Source of the DNA: Myxococcales bacterium | GTDB taxonomy: Bacteria > Myxococcota_A > Bradymonadia > UBA7976 > UBA1532 | DNA length: 64,000 nt | Direction: 5' to 3' | Assembly (NCBI GenBank): GCA_020633465.1 | Contig: JACKDN010000019.1 | Span: 1-64,000, forward strand | Part shown: positions 53,127-63,099 of the stretch, piece after piece | Layout: every line of letters starts with the position of its first letter | How positions within the stretch are numbered: position 1 is the first letter of the stretch | Notes under the pieces: generated by a model | Told to the model about the DNA's origin: nothing | Databases searched by the model: none | Seen by the model: only the letters and a program-made list of their open reading frames with translations | Position numbers and translations under genes: made by a program

Positions 53127-55529
53127 TCAGGGCGCCGCGGGCAGCACCACCGTCACCACCAGGGCGCGGCCCTCGCCGTCGCCGGCGACGAGGGCGGTGC
53201 CGCCGGCGAGCGTGAACGGATCGTCCCGGTTCTGCAGGCGCACCGCGCTGCCGAGCGAGCTGTCGCTGCCCATGACCGGCAGGCCCTCGGTGGTGAGGCG
53301 AACCGCGCGGGTGTCGAGGTAGGCGTCGGCGAAGGTGTCGGGCTGACCGTTCATGCCCGGCGTGCGGGTGGTGCGCCACACCTCGTACACCGCCAGCAGC
53401 CCGTCGCCGCGCGCGTGCAGGTGCGGCCGGCTGGCGCTCTGGTCGGCCGCGAGCTGCGTCAGGAACACCACGCCGGCGACCCGCTGCGGCTGCTCGGTAC
53501 CCGTGAAGAAGTAGTACTTCGACTCGACGGCCGGTCCGCCCTGCGACAGCACGAGATCGTCGGTGACCACCGCGTCGCGCCCCGGCGCGGCGCGCGCGAA
53601 GTCGCTGCGCACGCGCACCATCGCCAGGTCGCGCGTCTCGTTCCACAACGCACCCAGCCGGCTGTTGTCGAGCAGCGAACGCTCCGTCGAGAACAGCACC
53701 ACCACGCCGTCGTCGGTCTTCGCCACGCCGCCCAGCTCGGTGTAGGTCGTGTTGTCGTTCGACCACTGATAGAAGGTCTGCCCCGGCGAGCTGATCTCGG
53801 CGTACACCGGATAGGTCGGCCCACCGGGATAGGCCGACGGCGTCGTCCCGTGCCGCGTCTTGAAGGTGAACGCCACGCGCGTCACCATCTCGGCGTCGGT
53901 CAGGCGGTACAGGTTGAGACCGCGGGGCGCCGCGTCGCCCAGATCGGCGCCGAGGAAGCCGCCGTCCCCGTTGGGCGCCAGCACGTTCGCGAAGGCGTGG
54001 CTCGACGTCTGGATCGCGCCCACCGGCGACTCCGGGTGCCCCGGCCAGTGCATGGGGCCGGTCACCGCCAGCGTGTCCGCGTCCACCAGCAGCGCCAGCC
54101 CACCCTGGTGGTTCAGCCCGTCCGGCGCGCGGTGCATCGTGCGCGTGACGACGATGCCCAGCCGATCGCCCGATCGCGTCATGGTCGCGTGATCGCGATC
54201 GCCGAACTCGACGATGTTCATGGCGTCGGGGCCCGCGTCGAGCGCCGCGCGCCGCGTCTCGGCGCCCTGAGCGTTTGCCTTCACCAGCGTCACCGCCCGC
54301 GTCCCGGTCGGCCGCCCGTCGCCCCGCTGGATGTGCAGGCACGTGACGCTGCCGTCCGCGTCCGCGTGCGCCGCCGCCAGCCGCGCCCCGTCGAGCGTCG
54401 GCAGCGCCACGTGCGTCACCGCCGCCGGATCCGCGTCCGACAGCCACGTCACCCGCACCTGGTTCGTCTCGACGTCCTGCCACACGACGCCCGGCCCGCT
54501 GTCGCGCCGCACCGGGTGGAACGCCCGGTGCGCCCCGTACTGGTTCTCCCAGCTGCTGGGTCCGAAGCCGTAGTCGTCGACGGTGTCGAAGGGCACGCCG
54601 GGCAGCGGATAGCGAAGCTGCACCACGCGCCCGGCGCCCGTGTCCGCCAGCCGACCGCTGCGCACCCCGTCCTCACCGACGCGCGCGAAGGGCGACAGCG
54701 TCCGATCCGCCCGCGCGAACACGTACGTACGCGCCTGCTCGATGCTCTCGACCGTGAGGTCGCCGACGCGCGTGTACCCATCCACCCGAACGCTCGCCGC
54801 CGGCACCTCGGCCACCAGGTCCAGGACGCCGTCGTTCAGCGCGAACACCTGCCAGTCGACCGCCGCGTCGAAGCGATGGAACAGCCCGTGCGGCCGCGCC
54901 ACGAAGTCCGTCGCCCGCGTCTGCGGCGGCTCGATGCGATAGCCCGTGACCGCAGGCCCACCCAGCCCGCCGACCGCCACCCGCGTGACCGGCCAGTCGA
55001 AGTGCGAGTAGCGCGGGTCGAAGTAATACTCCCCGAACTGATCGTCCAGCAGCATCGCGATCAGCAGCCCGCCCACCGTGTCCGCCGCGTCGACCTCGCC
55101 GCCCGGCGCGCCCATGTGCATGTCGGTGGGGTCCGTGCTGGTGCGCCCCGGCAGCACCTTGCGCTCGAGATCCTCGGTGGTCACCTCGGCGACCGGTGGC
55201 AGCCCGCGGTGGTCGCCGGTGTAGGGCCGGGGCGGGCCCATGTCCGCGGCGAGGCCCATGTCGGCGGCGGCGCCCATGTCGGCGGCCGCGCCCATGTCGT
55301 CGGCGCCGCCCATGTCGTCCGCACCAGCGTCCGCGGCCGACCCATCCGCGCCCGGCCCGGCGTCCGCCACCAGCCCCCCGCCATCGTCCGCGCCGGGCCC
55401 GACGTCCCCGCCGCCGCCCGCCGCGTCCGCGGTCACACCGCCGTCCCCCGCGCCCCCGTCCGCGTCGTCCTCGGCGACCTCGCACCCCACCACCAGCGCC
55501 AGCGCGCACAGCGCCGCGAGCCGAAACAT
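53127..55529 (-). CDS. Large lipoprotein, beta-rich, with DxMG linker
   Basis: Encodes 800 residues from ATG 55529 with GGAGG upstream; a start at 55541 is possible. Lipobox ALVVGC is followed by an Asp/Gly/Ala linker including DDMGGADDMGAAADMG, the same style as in the protein at 45835. Residues about 110-800 are regular beta structure with no obvious catalytic motif; strands such as VVLFSTERSLLDNSRLGALW and GDGLLAVYEVWRTTRTPG suggest a propeller-like body. No family is recognised. It stands alone, divergent from the ferritin-like gene. Confidence 0.78.
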   Translation of the reverse strand: MFRLAALCALALVVGCEVAEDDADGGAGDGGVTADAAGGGGDVGPGADDGGGLVADAGPGADGSAADAGADDMGGADDMGAAADMGAAADMGLAADMGPPRPYTGDHRGLPPVAEVTTEDLERKVLPGRTSTDPTDMHMGAPGGEVDAADTVGGLLIAMLLDDQFGEYYFDPRYSHFDWPVTRVAVGGLGGPAVTGYRIEPPQTRATDFVARPHGLFHRFDAAVDWQVFALNDGVLDLVAEVPAASVRVDGYTRVGDLTVESIEQARTYVFARADRTLSPFARVGEDGVRSGRLADTGAGRVVQLRYPLPGVPFDTVDDYGFGPSSWENQYGAHRAFHPVRRDSGPGVVWQDVETNQVRVTWLSDADPAAVTHVALPTLDGARLAAAHADADGSVTCLHIQRGDGRPTGTRAVTLVKANAQGAETRRAALDAGPDAMNIVEFGDRDHATMTRSGDRLGIVVTRTMHRAPDGLNHQGGLALLVDADTLAVTGPMHWPGHPESPVGAIQTSSHAFANVLAPNGDGGFLGADLGDAAPRGLNLYRLTDAEMVTRVAFTFKTRHGTTPSAYPGGPTYPVYAEISSPGQTFYQWSNDNTTYTELGGVAKTDDGVVVLFSTERSLLDNSRLGALWNETRDLAMVRVRSDFARAAPGRDAVVTDDLVLSQGGPAVESKYYFFTGTEQPQRVAGVVFLTQLAADQSASRPHLHARGDGLLAVYEVWRTTRTPGMNGQPDTFADAYLDTRAVRLTTEGLPVMGSDSSLGSAVRLQNRDDPFTLAGGTALVAGDGEGRALVVTVVLPAAP

Positions 55530-55786
55530 GCTGCCTCCCATCCCCCGAACGACGCCGCAGATGTCGCGGACGCGTGGAGTACGGTTGCGAGGGGGACGCC
55601 AAGGTGTCAAGAGGGGCGCATGGTGTGCCTGGGCGTCGTGAGCCCGGCGCGGGCGCTGCGGTGCAGGGGCGCGGGTCTCCGGCGCCCCCGCAGGACCGCG
55701 GAGGTCACCCTTGGCCGTCACGGTAAGAGTCCGTGGAGAACCTCGTCCCGTGTCGCACGACGAGGACCGTCTGCGAGGGGGTGGTG

Positions 55787-57250
55787 ATGGCGGAGCGATT
55801 TCGGCGACTGCGGATCGCGATCCTGGCGGCGCTGGGCTGTGGTTGCATCGAGCGCGCGCCGCTGAGAGACGACGACGCGCAGGCGGGCACGGGCGCCGAA
55901 GATGCAGGCGGCCCGGTAGGCGGCCGGGCCGACGGCTCCGGCGGCGCCGCGGCAGACAGCGGCGCAGGAGCCCTGGACGAAGGCGCACCGCGCGTGCCGC
56001 CGTGCGCCGAACCGGAGGACATCACCTACCTCGGCCGGTCGACCGGTGTGCGCGCGTGCGCGGACGGGACGCTCGAGTCGGTCGCGGCACCGCGCTGTGG
56101 CGCGGGCGTGTCGGGCGTCGCGTGCGGTGAGTACGGTGAGCCGTTCGGAGGAGGCTGTCGCGTCGACGAAGACTGCACGGCCCGGCGTTACGGGCAGTGT
56201 CGAGAGGGCGCGCACGGCGAGCTCGGGTGTACCTGCGAGTATGGTTGCGCGGTGGACGGCGACTGCGGGTCGGGGGAGGTCTGCCTCTGCGCCGGCGTCA
56301 CGAGCCTCGTGGGTGACTACGACGCCCCTGCGACGCGCTGCATCCCCTCGGACTGCCGCTCCGGCGCGGATTGCGCGTCCGGCGTCTGCGGCGTCGCGCT
56401 CTGGAACGCGCCCTGCTGGCTCGACGTGGTGATGGGTTGTCGCACGCCCACGGACACCTGCCGCACCCACGCCGACTGCGCCGACGGCGATGTCTGTCTG
56501 CCCAGCGAGACCGGCTGGCATTGCACCCTCGACCTCAACTCGGGATGGGAGTGCGGCCGCCCTCTGCTGGTCGATCACCGCGTCCGGACGGCGCGGTCCG
56601 AGGGCGGCGCGGGGTGGGCGGCGGAGCTGGACGCACCGACGCCGCGAGCCGACGCGGCCGATCGCGCCGCCTTCTGGCTGCACATCGCCGCGCTCGAGCA
56701 CGCATCGGTGGCCAGCTTCGCCCGCTTCTCGCTGCAGCTGATGGCGCTCGGCGCGCCGCCGGCGCTGCTCGCGGCGACGCAGCAGGCCGGCGCCGACGAG
56801 GTCGAACACGCGCGCCTCGCGTACGGTCTCGCGAGCGCCTTCGCCGGCCGCCCCCTGGGACCGGGACCGCTCCGCCTCGACGATCTTCGCATCGAGACCG
56901 ACCGCGCGGTCGTCGTCGCCGAGCTGGTGCGCGAGGCCTGCGTCGGCGAGACGATGGGCGCCGCCGACGCCGCGATGGCGGCGGACGACGAGCCCGATCC
57001 GGTCGTGCGCGCGGTCTGGCAGCGCATCGCCGAGGACGAGCAGCGCCACGCCGCCCTCGGCTGGCAGACGCTGGCTTGGCTGCTGGCCGACGCCGACGCG
57101 TCCCTACGGGCGGTCGCGCTGGACGCCTTCGACGATGCGCTGGGCCGGCTGGTGCGGCGCCCCGGCCGGGACGAGGTCGTCGCGACCGTGGTTCCGCCGG
57201 CCATGGCGGCGCTCGGGCTGGTCCAAGAAGTGGACGGTGGGACGATTTAG
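55787..57250 (+). CDS. Cys-rich lipoprotein fused to ferritin-like domain
   Basis: Encodes 487 residues from ATG 55787 (GAGGGGG upstream; GTG 55784 and 55781 are alternatives). Lipobox AALGC. Residues about 60-265 hold Cys knots (CRVDEDCTARRYGQCREGA, DCRSGADCASGVC, CRTHADCADGDVC). About 285-470 is a four-helix ferritin-like domain with diiron-type residues: EHASVASF, then DEVEHARLAY, ELVREACVGETMGA and EDEQRHAAL. This spacing (E, ExxH, E, ExxH) matches rubrerythrin-like di-iron proteins. Exported ferritin-like domains are unusual; an oxidase or metal-binding role at the surface is inferred. Confidence 0.82.
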   Translation: MAERFRRLRIAILAALGCGCIERAPLRDDDAQAGTGAEDAGGPVGGRADGSGGAAADSGAGALDEGAPRVPPCAEPEDITYLGRSTGVRACADGTLESVAAPRCGAGVSGVACGEYGEPFGGGCRVDEDCTARRYGQCREGAHGELGCTCEYGCAVDGDCGSGEVCLCAGVTSLVGDYDAPATRCIPSDCRSGADCASGVCGVALWNAPCWLDVVMGCRTPTDTCRTHADCADGDVCLPSETGWHCTLDLNSGWECGRPLLVDHRVRTARSEGGAGWAAELDAPTPRADAADRAAFWLHIAALEHASVASFARFSLQLMALGAPPALLAATQQAGADEVEHARLAYGLASAFAGRPLGPGPLRLDDLRIETDRAVVVAELVREACVGETMGAADAAMAADDEPDPVVRAVWQRIAEDEQRHAALGWQTLAWLLADADASLRAVALDAFDDALGRLVRRPGRDEVVATVVPPAMAALGLVQEVDGGTI

Positions 57251-57284
57251 TTTGTTAGTTTGGCACGACCCCTGGGCGCCGGTC

Positions 57285-57860
57285 CTACTCGAACAGGGCG
57301 TCGACCGAGGCGGACCAGCCGGGGAGGACGTCGGGGGCGTCGAGGGTCTGGCCGGGGCCGAGGACGCGGACGGGGTGGTCGGGACCGCGGTAGATGAAGA
57401 CGCGGCGCGAGGTGGGGTTGACGACCCACACCAGGCGGGTGCCGGCGGCGAGGTAGGCTTCGGCTTTGGACTCGAGGTCGACCAGGCGGTCGGAGGGTGA
57501 GACCACCTCGACGGCGAGGTCGGGGGCGCCCTCGACGAGGCCCTTGGTTGCGCGCGCCGTCTCGGCGGCGGGGTGGGCGACGAAGCAGACGTCGGGTGCG
57601 CGGACGACATCGGGGTTTCGGGCGAGGGTGAAGCCGAGGCCGACGGCCGCGAAGCCTAGGTCGTGACAGCGCAGGAAGGCCTTCAGCAGGGAGCCGACGT
57701 TGAGGCTGACGATCGCGTGTTCCGGTCCGGCCGGAGCGTGGTCCGGCCTGACCGGCGGGGATTCGATGACCAGCCCGTCGACGAGCTCGACCCGCTGGCC
57801 TGCGTAGCGCTCGTAGAACTGCTCGGCGGTGAGGCGCTTGCTCGGGTGGGCGTCGGCCAT
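57285..57860 (-). CDS. Uma2-family (DUF820) nuclease-fold protein
   Basis: Encodes 191 residues from ATG 57860 with GGAGG upstream. The start (TAEQFYERYAGQRVELVDGL), the central PDVCFVAH, the Asp-Glu-Lys set in PDLAVEVVSPSDR and KAEAYLAAG, and the TRLVWVVNPTSRRVFIYR strand match Uma2 proteins, which have a PD-(D/E)XK restriction-like fold. Catalytic residues appear present. Its biological role is unknown; the family is often multicopy in GC-rich and multicellular bacteria. It lies 60 bp after nuoN on the same strand. Confidence 0.88.
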   Translation of the reverse strand: MADAHPSKRLTAEQFYERYAGQRVELVDGLVIESPPVRPDHAPAGPEHAIVSLNVGSLLKAFLRCHDLGFAAVGLGFTLARNPDVVRAPDVCFVAHPAAETARATKGLVEGAPDLAVEVVSPSDRLVDLESKAEAYLAAGTRLVWVVNPTSRRVFIYRGPDHPVRVLGPGQTLDAPDVLPGWSASVDALFE

Positions 57861-57920
57861 GGGGACCCTCCGCCGAGGAGTATCGGCCGCGCCCGACACC
57901 CGATCAACGCGGCGGCCGGC

Positions 57921-59372
57921 TCACCCCCCCATCACCGCCGCGGCCTTCACCGCGGCCTCCACCACCGTGTTGGGCCACAGGCCCATGCCGACCACGGCGA
58001 GCAGGCAGGTGCCGATGGCCAGCTTCAGGCCCAGGTCGACCGGGACGCCGCCCTCCTGGGCGGGGGGGTCGAAGTAGGCCGAGCGGGCGACGCGCAGGTA
58101 GTAGAACAGGGCGAGCACGGCCAGCAGGGCGCCGAGGAAGACCAGCCAGCCGAGGCCGGCGTCGTAGACGGCCATGAAGACGTACAGCTTGGCCCAGAAG
58201 CCGACGGCGAAGGGGATGCCGGCGAGCGACAGCAGGAACACCAGCAGCGCGAGGGCCAGGCCGGGGGCGCGGTGCCAGAGGCCGGCGAAGGCGTCGACGG
58301 TGGCGTCGGGCTGGTGGGCGCAGACGGCGTGCAGCACCAGGAAGACGCCGATGTTCGTGACGGCGTAGCCGGCCAGGTAGAACAGCAGTACGGCGTTGCC
58401 CTGCTCGGTGCCGATGGCCAGGGGCATCAGCAGGTAACCCATCTGGGCGACGCCGCTGTACGCCAGCAGGCGCTTCGCGTTGCTCTGCGGCAGCGCCATC
58501 AGGTTGCCGACCAGCAGCGTCAGCACGATGAGTCCCAGGAACGCGGGCAGCCAGGCGGCCTGGTGGGCGCCGAAGCCGCGGTGCAGCAGCAGGGCCAGCG
58601 CGGCGAAGCCGCCGGCCTTGGGCGCGACGCTCAGGAACGCGACGACCGGCGTGGGCGCGCCCTGATAGGTGTCGGGGATCCACATGTGGAAGGGGACCGC
58701 GCCGATCTTGAAGGCCATGCCGGCGACGGCGGCGAGGACGCCGACGGTCAGCAGGGGCGTCATCGTCGCGTAGGACAGGGCGTCGATGCGGGTGCTGCCG
58801 GCGAGGCCGAAGACCAGCGCCAGGCCGAACAGCGTGATGGCGCTGCTGGCGGCGCTGGTGACGTACAGCTTCAGCGCGGCCTCGGCGCCCTGGCGGTCGG
58901 GGCCCGCCTCGATCTCCGTCTTGCCGAACGCTGCCATCACGGCCAGCGGCATGCCCATCAGCTCGAAGCACACCATCAGCAGGATCAGGTCGCGCGCGCC
59001 GGCCAGCAGCGTCATGCCCAGCGTGCTGGCCAGCAGCATCAGGTAGAACTCGCCCTGCCGGTTGGGGAAACGCTCGTCTACGTAGTCGACGGCGCCCAGG
59101 GTGCACAAAGCACCGCAGGCCAGGAACACCCGCTTGAAGAACAGCGCCCAGGCGTCGCCGACGTAGGCGCCGCTGAAGGCGGTGCCCGTCACGTCGATCA
59201 GGAACGACAGGCCGAACAGGCCCGCCAGCATGAAGCCGGTCAGGTGCCCCAGGGAGCGTTTGCGGCCCGGCGGCATCAGCGTGTCGATCAGCAGGACCGT
59301 CAGCGCCGTGAAGACCAGCAACAGGTCCAGCATGAGGGGCTTCAGGTCGAGGGCACTCATGTAGGCGTTCAT
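57921..59372 (-). CDS. nuoN: NADH-quinone oxidoreductase subunit N
   Basis: Encodes 483 residues; ATG 59372 overlaps the nuoM stop (ATGA). Fourteen membrane helices of the antiporter-like family are seen, with the conserved FELMGMPLAVMAAF Glu, AALKLYVTSAASSAI, GAVPFHMWIPDTYQGAPTPV (Lys and His channel residues), and AKRLLAYSGVAQMGYLL. It is a proton-pumping module subunit of complex I in the inner membrane. Length is normal for the family. Confidence 0.96.
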   Translation of the reverse strand: MNAYMSALDLKPLMLDLLLVFTALTVLLIDTLMPPGRKRSLGHLTGFMLAGLFGLSFLIDVTGTAFSGAYVGDAWALFFKRVFLACGALCTLGAVDYVDERFPNRQGEFYLMLLASTLGMTLLAGARDLILLMVCFELMGMPLAVMAAFGKTEIEAGPDRQGAEAALKLYVTSAASSAITLFGLALVFGLAGSTRIDALSYATMTPLLTVGVLAAVAGMAFKIGAVPFHMWIPDTYQGAPTPVVAFLSVAPKAGGFAALALLLHRGFGAHQAAWLPAFLGLIVLTLLVGNLMALPQSNAKRLLAYSGVAQMGYLLMPLAIGTEQGNAVLLFYLAGYAVTNIGVFLVLHAVCAHQPDATVDAFAGLWHRAPGLALALLVFLLSLAGIPFAVGFWAKLYVFMAVYDAGLGWLVFLGALLAVLALFYYLRVARSAYFDPPAQEGGVPVDLGLKLAIGTCLLAVVGMGLWPNTVVEAAVKAAAVMGG

Positions 59373-60934
59373 GGCAGCACCGACGGCAGCAGCGCGATCT
59401 TGGCCTCGGCGGCGGGCAGCAGCGCGGGCAGGTAGTCGACCGTCGCCCGATGGATGAACGCCAGCAGCGTCGACGGGAAGCAGCCGAACACGATGACGCA
59501 GGCGCCCAGGATGTACAGCGCCGCGCGCTCGGGCAGCACGCCGTCGCGCAGGTCGTGGAAGTCCTCGGCGGGCCCGGGGCCCCAGAAGATGCCGCGCGCC
59601 GTGCGCAGCACGTAGATGGCCGTGATGAACGCGCCGATGATGCCGGGGATGGCCCACCAGGCGTGATCGCTCTGCCAGGCCCCGAGGAACACCAGGAACT
59701 CGGCGACGAAGCCGGCGGTGGCCGGCAGGCCCAGCGACGACAGCGCCGCCAGCGTGAACAACCCCGCCGCGAAGGGCATCTTGCGCGCGAAGCCGCCCAT
59801 CTTCGGCACCCACCGCGTGTGCGCCCGCCCGTACACCTGGCCGACGAGGGCGAAGAACAGGCCCGTCATGATGCCGTGCGCGCTCATCTGGTAGATGGCG
59901 CCGTTCCAGCCGTCGGCGGTCAGCGTCGCCGCGCCCAGCATCACCACGCCCATGTGGCTGACGCTGCTGTACGCGATGATGTACTTGAGGTCCTTCTGGC
60001 TCAGCGCCGACATCGCGCCGTAGACGATGTTCAGCACGGCGACGCCGCCGACGTAGGGCACCCAGTGCTGCGCGCCCTCGGGCAGCATCATCATGCCGAC
60101 GCGGATGACGCCGAACGCTCCGAGCTTCATCAGCACGCCGGCGTGCAGCATCGACACCGCGGTCGGCGCGGCGGCGTGGCCGTCGGGGCTCCACGTGTGG
60201 AAGGGGAACACGCCCGCCAGGCTGCCGAAGCCCAGCCACAACAGGGGGAACGCCCAGATCTGCATGTCCGGGTCGAAGCTGGCCGATTCGAGGATGTCGA
60301 AGCCGAAGCCGCGGCTGCCGGCGCCCTGGTACATGGCGAACATCGCCACCAGGATGGCCGCGCTGCCCACCAGCAGCATCAGCGTCAGCTTCATCGCGGC
60401 GTACTCCTTGCCGCCCACGCTGAAGCGCTTCCAGATGTAGGCGAAGGGCCCGTCGGCCTTCACCTCGCCGTCGCTGCCCCAGATGCCGATCAGCAGGTAC
60501 ATCGGCAGCACGGCGATCTCGTAGAACAGGAAGAAGACGAACAGATCCTGCGAGACGAAGACGCCCAGCACGCCGGTGACCAGCACCAGCAGCAGCACCA
60601 GGAACTCCTTGGGCCGCACGTCCAGCGTCCAGGTGGCCAGCACGCCGGTCAGCAGGATGATGCCGGTCAACAGCAGCAGCGTGATGCCCCAGCCGTCGAC
60701 GCCCAGCCGCAGGTCGATGCCGAAGGCGGGCACCAGCGGGTACACCTCGACCATCTGCAGGCCGCCGGTGTCGAGGTCGAAGTTGGCCCAGGCCAGCACG
60801 CAGCCCAACAGCGTCGCGGCCGAGCCGACCAGCGCGACCGACTTCACGACGAAGTCCTCGCGCGAGGGCAGCGCGATCAGCGCGAGCGCGGTCAGGAAGG
60901 GCGCGGCGACGATGAGGCTCAGCAGGTGGTTCAT
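59369..60934 (-). CDS. nuoM: NADH-quinone oxidoreductase subunit M
   Basis: Encodes 521 residues. Antiporter-like membrane subunit with FYEIAVLPMYLLIGIWG (key Glu), GVFPFHTWSPDGHAAAPTAV, DLKYIIAYSSVSHMG and AHGIMTGLFFALVG. It belongs to the proton-translocating arm of complex I. Start 60934 lies 7 bp after nuoL. A Trp/Lys-rich insert (VKADGPFAYIWKRFSVGGKE) is within the usual variation. Confidence 0.96.
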   Translation of the reverse strand: MNHLLSLIVAAPFLTALALIALPSREDFVVKSVALVGSAATLLGCVLAWANFDLDTGGLQMVEVYPLVPAFGIDLRLGVDGWGITLLLLTGIILLTGVLATWTLDVRPKEFLVLLLVLVTGVLGVFVSQDLFVFFLFYEIAVLPMYLLIGIWGSDGEVKADGPFAYIWKRFSVGGKEYAAMKLTLMLLVGSAAILVAMFAMYQGAGSRGFGFDILESASFDPDMQIWAFPLLWLGFGSLAGVFPFHTWSPDGHAAAPTAVSMLHAGVLMKLGAFGVIRVGMMMLPEGAQHWVPYVGGVAVLNIVYGAMSALSQKDLKYIIAYSSVSHMGVVMLGAATLTADGWNGAIYQMSAHGIMTGLFFALVGQVYGRAHTRWVPKMGGFARKMPFAAGLFTLAALSSLGLPATAGFVAEFLVFLGAWQSDHAWWAIPGIIGAFITAIYVLRTARGIFWGPGPAEDFHDLRDGVLPERAALYILGACVIVFGCFPSTLLAFIHRATVDYLPALLPAAEAKIALLPSVLP

Positions 60935-60941
60935 CGGGGCC

Positions 60942-62780
60942 TCACTGCGCGAACATGCCGAAGGTGCCCAGGGCCAACAGACCCAGCGCCACGGCGTAGA
61001 GGTAGTGCTGCACGTTGCCGTTCTGCAGCGGGCGCAGCGCCTGCCCCAGCCGCAGCGTGGTCTCGCCGACCACGTTGATCAGGCCGTCGATGACGTAGCG
61101 ATCGAACCAGCCGATGGCGCTGGCGAGCGTCAGCAGGATGGCCTTGTAGGCCCCGATCCAGGCGCGGTCGACGGCGCCGCTGGCGGCCAGCCGGCCGCCG
61201 GGCTCGAAGGCCGACTTCAGGCCCGCGCCGCCCTGCTTCGGGCCGAACATGAACCACGCGCCGGCCAGGCCCGCGAGCGCCATCGCCGAGGCGGTGATGC
61301 CCACGGCGCCCAGGTGGAAGCTGTAGATCTGGCCATACCAGGCGGCCATCGTCGGCCCGCCGAAGCCCAGCAGCAGCGCGGGCACGGCCAGCGCGATCAG
61401 CGGGGCCTGCATCACCGGCGGAGCGGGGTGGGGGTGATGCTCGTGCGCGTGCATCGAGGGCTCGCCCAAGAGCGCGATGAACACCACCCGGCCCATGTAG
61501 AAGGCGGTGAGGCCGGCGGCGACGATCAGCGCGATCAGCGGAAGCAGGTGGCCCGCCTCGAACATGCCCTCGAGGATGAGATCCTTGCTGAAGAAGCCGG
61601 CGAACCCGGGCAGGCCGGCCAGCGCGGCGGCGCCGATGATGAAGGTCCAGCCGCTGACCTTCATCGGCTTCAGCAGCCCGCCCATGTGACGGATGTCGTT
61701 GCTGTGCACGGCGTGGATGAAGCTGCCGGCGGCGAGGAACAGCAGGGCCTTGAAGAACGCGTGCGTCGTCAGGTGGAAGAACCCGCCGACGATGTTGCCC
61801 GCGCCCAGGGCGGCCACCATGTAGCCGAGCTGGCTGCAGGTGCTGTAGGCCAGCACCTTCTTGATGTCGTTCTGCGTCACCGCGATGACCGCGGCGAACA
61901 GGGCCGTGAAGCTGCCGACGTACACCATCAGCGTGCCCACGTCGGGCGCCTGCACGAACAGCGGGCTGGCGCGCACGACGAGGAACACACCGGCGGCGAC
62001 CATCGTGGCGGCGTGCAGCAGGGCCGAGACCGGCGTCGGGCCCTCCATGGCGTCGGGCAGCCAGATGTGCAGCGGGAACTGCGCCGACTTGCCCATCACC
62101 GCGAAGAACAGCAGCCCGGCCACCCACTCGGCGTGCGGCACCGGGACGCTCCACGCGAAGGTGCCGGTGTCGACGAACAGGACGATCAGACCCAGCAAGA
62201 GGCCGATGTCGGCGAACTTGGTGACCCAGAATGCCTTGACCGCCGCGCGCGCCGCGCTGGGCTTCTTGTAGTAGAAGCCGATGAGCAGATAGCTGACGAG
62301 GCCGACGAGCTCCCAGCCGAGGAACAGCTGCAGCAGGTTGGGCGCCAGCACCAGGCTGTTCATCGCGAACAGGAACAGCGACTGCCAGGTGAAGTAGCGG
62401 CCGTAGTCGGCATCGCTCTCGTCGGCCATGTAGCCCAGCGAGAAGAGCTGCACGCAGGCGGCCACGAAGGTGACCACCATCAGCATCGAGACGCTGACGC
62501 CGTCGAGGCGGACGCCCAGCTCGATGATGCTGCCGCGCAGGGGCGAGGCGCTCTGCAGGTCGCCGTGGATGAGCCACGGGATGCTGAGGCCGCCGAGCGG
62601 CTCGTTGGCGGCGTGCGCGCCCAGCAGCTTGGCGGCGGCGAAGGCCGACAGCAGCGCCGTGGCGACCGAGATCCAGGCGGCCAGCTTGCCGGTCTGGCGC
62701 AGGCCGTTCCACAACGCGAGCACGACCGCGACGCCCAGGGGCGCCAGCAGCGTGAAGAGGGCGTAGTCGAGGGGAGTCAT
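60942..62780 (-). CDS. nuoL: NADH-quinone oxidoreductase subunit L
   Basis: Encodes 612 residues. Distal antiporter-like subunit with FLGWELVGLVSYLLIGFYY (key Glu), FPLHIWLPDAMEGPTPVSAL, NDIKKVLAYSTCSQLGYM, HAFFKALLFLAAGSFIHA and the long C-terminal lateral helix region (about 480-612). A His-rich loop (MHAHEHHPHPAPP) between helices is notable but common. Six bases separate it from nuoK, typical of a single operon. Confidence 0.96.
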   Translation of the reverse strand: MTPLDYALFTLLAPLGVAVVLALWNGLRQTGKLAAWISVATALLSAFAAAKLLGAHAANEPLGGLSIPWLIHGDLQSASPLRGSIIELGVRLDGVSVSMLMVVTFVAACVQLFSLGYMADESDADYGRYFTWQSLFLFAMNSLVLAPNLLQLFLGWELVGLVSYLLIGFYYKKPSAARAAVKAFWVTKFADIGLLLGLIVLFVDTGTFAWSVPVPHAEWVAGLLFFAVMGKSAQFPLHIWLPDAMEGPTPVSALLHAATMVAAGVFLVVRASPLFVQAPDVGTLMVYVGSFTALFAAVIAVTQNDIKKVLAYSTCSQLGYMVAALGAGNIVGGFFHLTTHAFFKALLFLAAGSFIHAVHSNDIRHMGGLLKPMKVSGWTFIIGAAALAGLPGFAGFFSKDLILEGMFEAGHLLPLIALIVAAGLTAFYMGRVVFIALLGEPSMHAHEHHPHPAPPVMQAPLIALAVPALLLGFGGPTMAAWYGQIYSFHLGAVGITASAMALAGLAGAWFMFGPKQGGAGLKSAFEPGGRLAASGAVDRAWIGAYKAILLTLASAIGWFDRYVIDGLINVVGETTLRLGQALRPLQNGNVQHYLYAVALGLLALGTFGMFAQ

Positions 62781-62786
62781 GCGCGC

Positions 62787-63086
62787 CTACCCCCTGAGCT
62801 CGGCGGCGGAGTCGACCAGGATGCCCTTGCGGGACCGGTACAGGAGGATGACCAGCGCGAGGCCGACGGCGGCCTCGGTGACGGTGAGGGCGGTCGTGAA
62901 CAGCGCGAACACCTGGCCATCGCCGGTGCCGTGGTAGCGCCCGAAGGCGACCAGCAGCAGGTTGACCGCGTTGGCCATCACCTCGACCGAGGCGAGCAGG
63001 CCGATGGCGTTGCGCCGCGTGAGGATGCCGTAGACGCCGATGCAGAACAGACCGGCGCCCAGCACCAGCCAGGCCGACAGTGTCAT
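62787..63086 (-). CDS. nuoK: NADH-quinone oxidoreductase subunit K
   Basis: Encodes 99 residues with three membrane helices. It carries LFCIGVYGILTRRNAIGLLA, SVEVMANAVNLLLVAF with the conserved helix-2 Glu, and LTVTEAAVGLALVILLYR with the conserved helix-3 Glu needed for proton transfer. Complete and of normal length. Confidence 0.95.
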   Translation of the reverse strand: MTLSAWLVLGAGLFCIGVYGILTRRNAIGLLASVEVMANAVNLLLVAFGRYHGTGDGQVFALFTTALTVTEAAVGLALVILLYRSRKGILVDSAAELRG

Positions 63087-63099
63087 GGTGCGTACCCTG

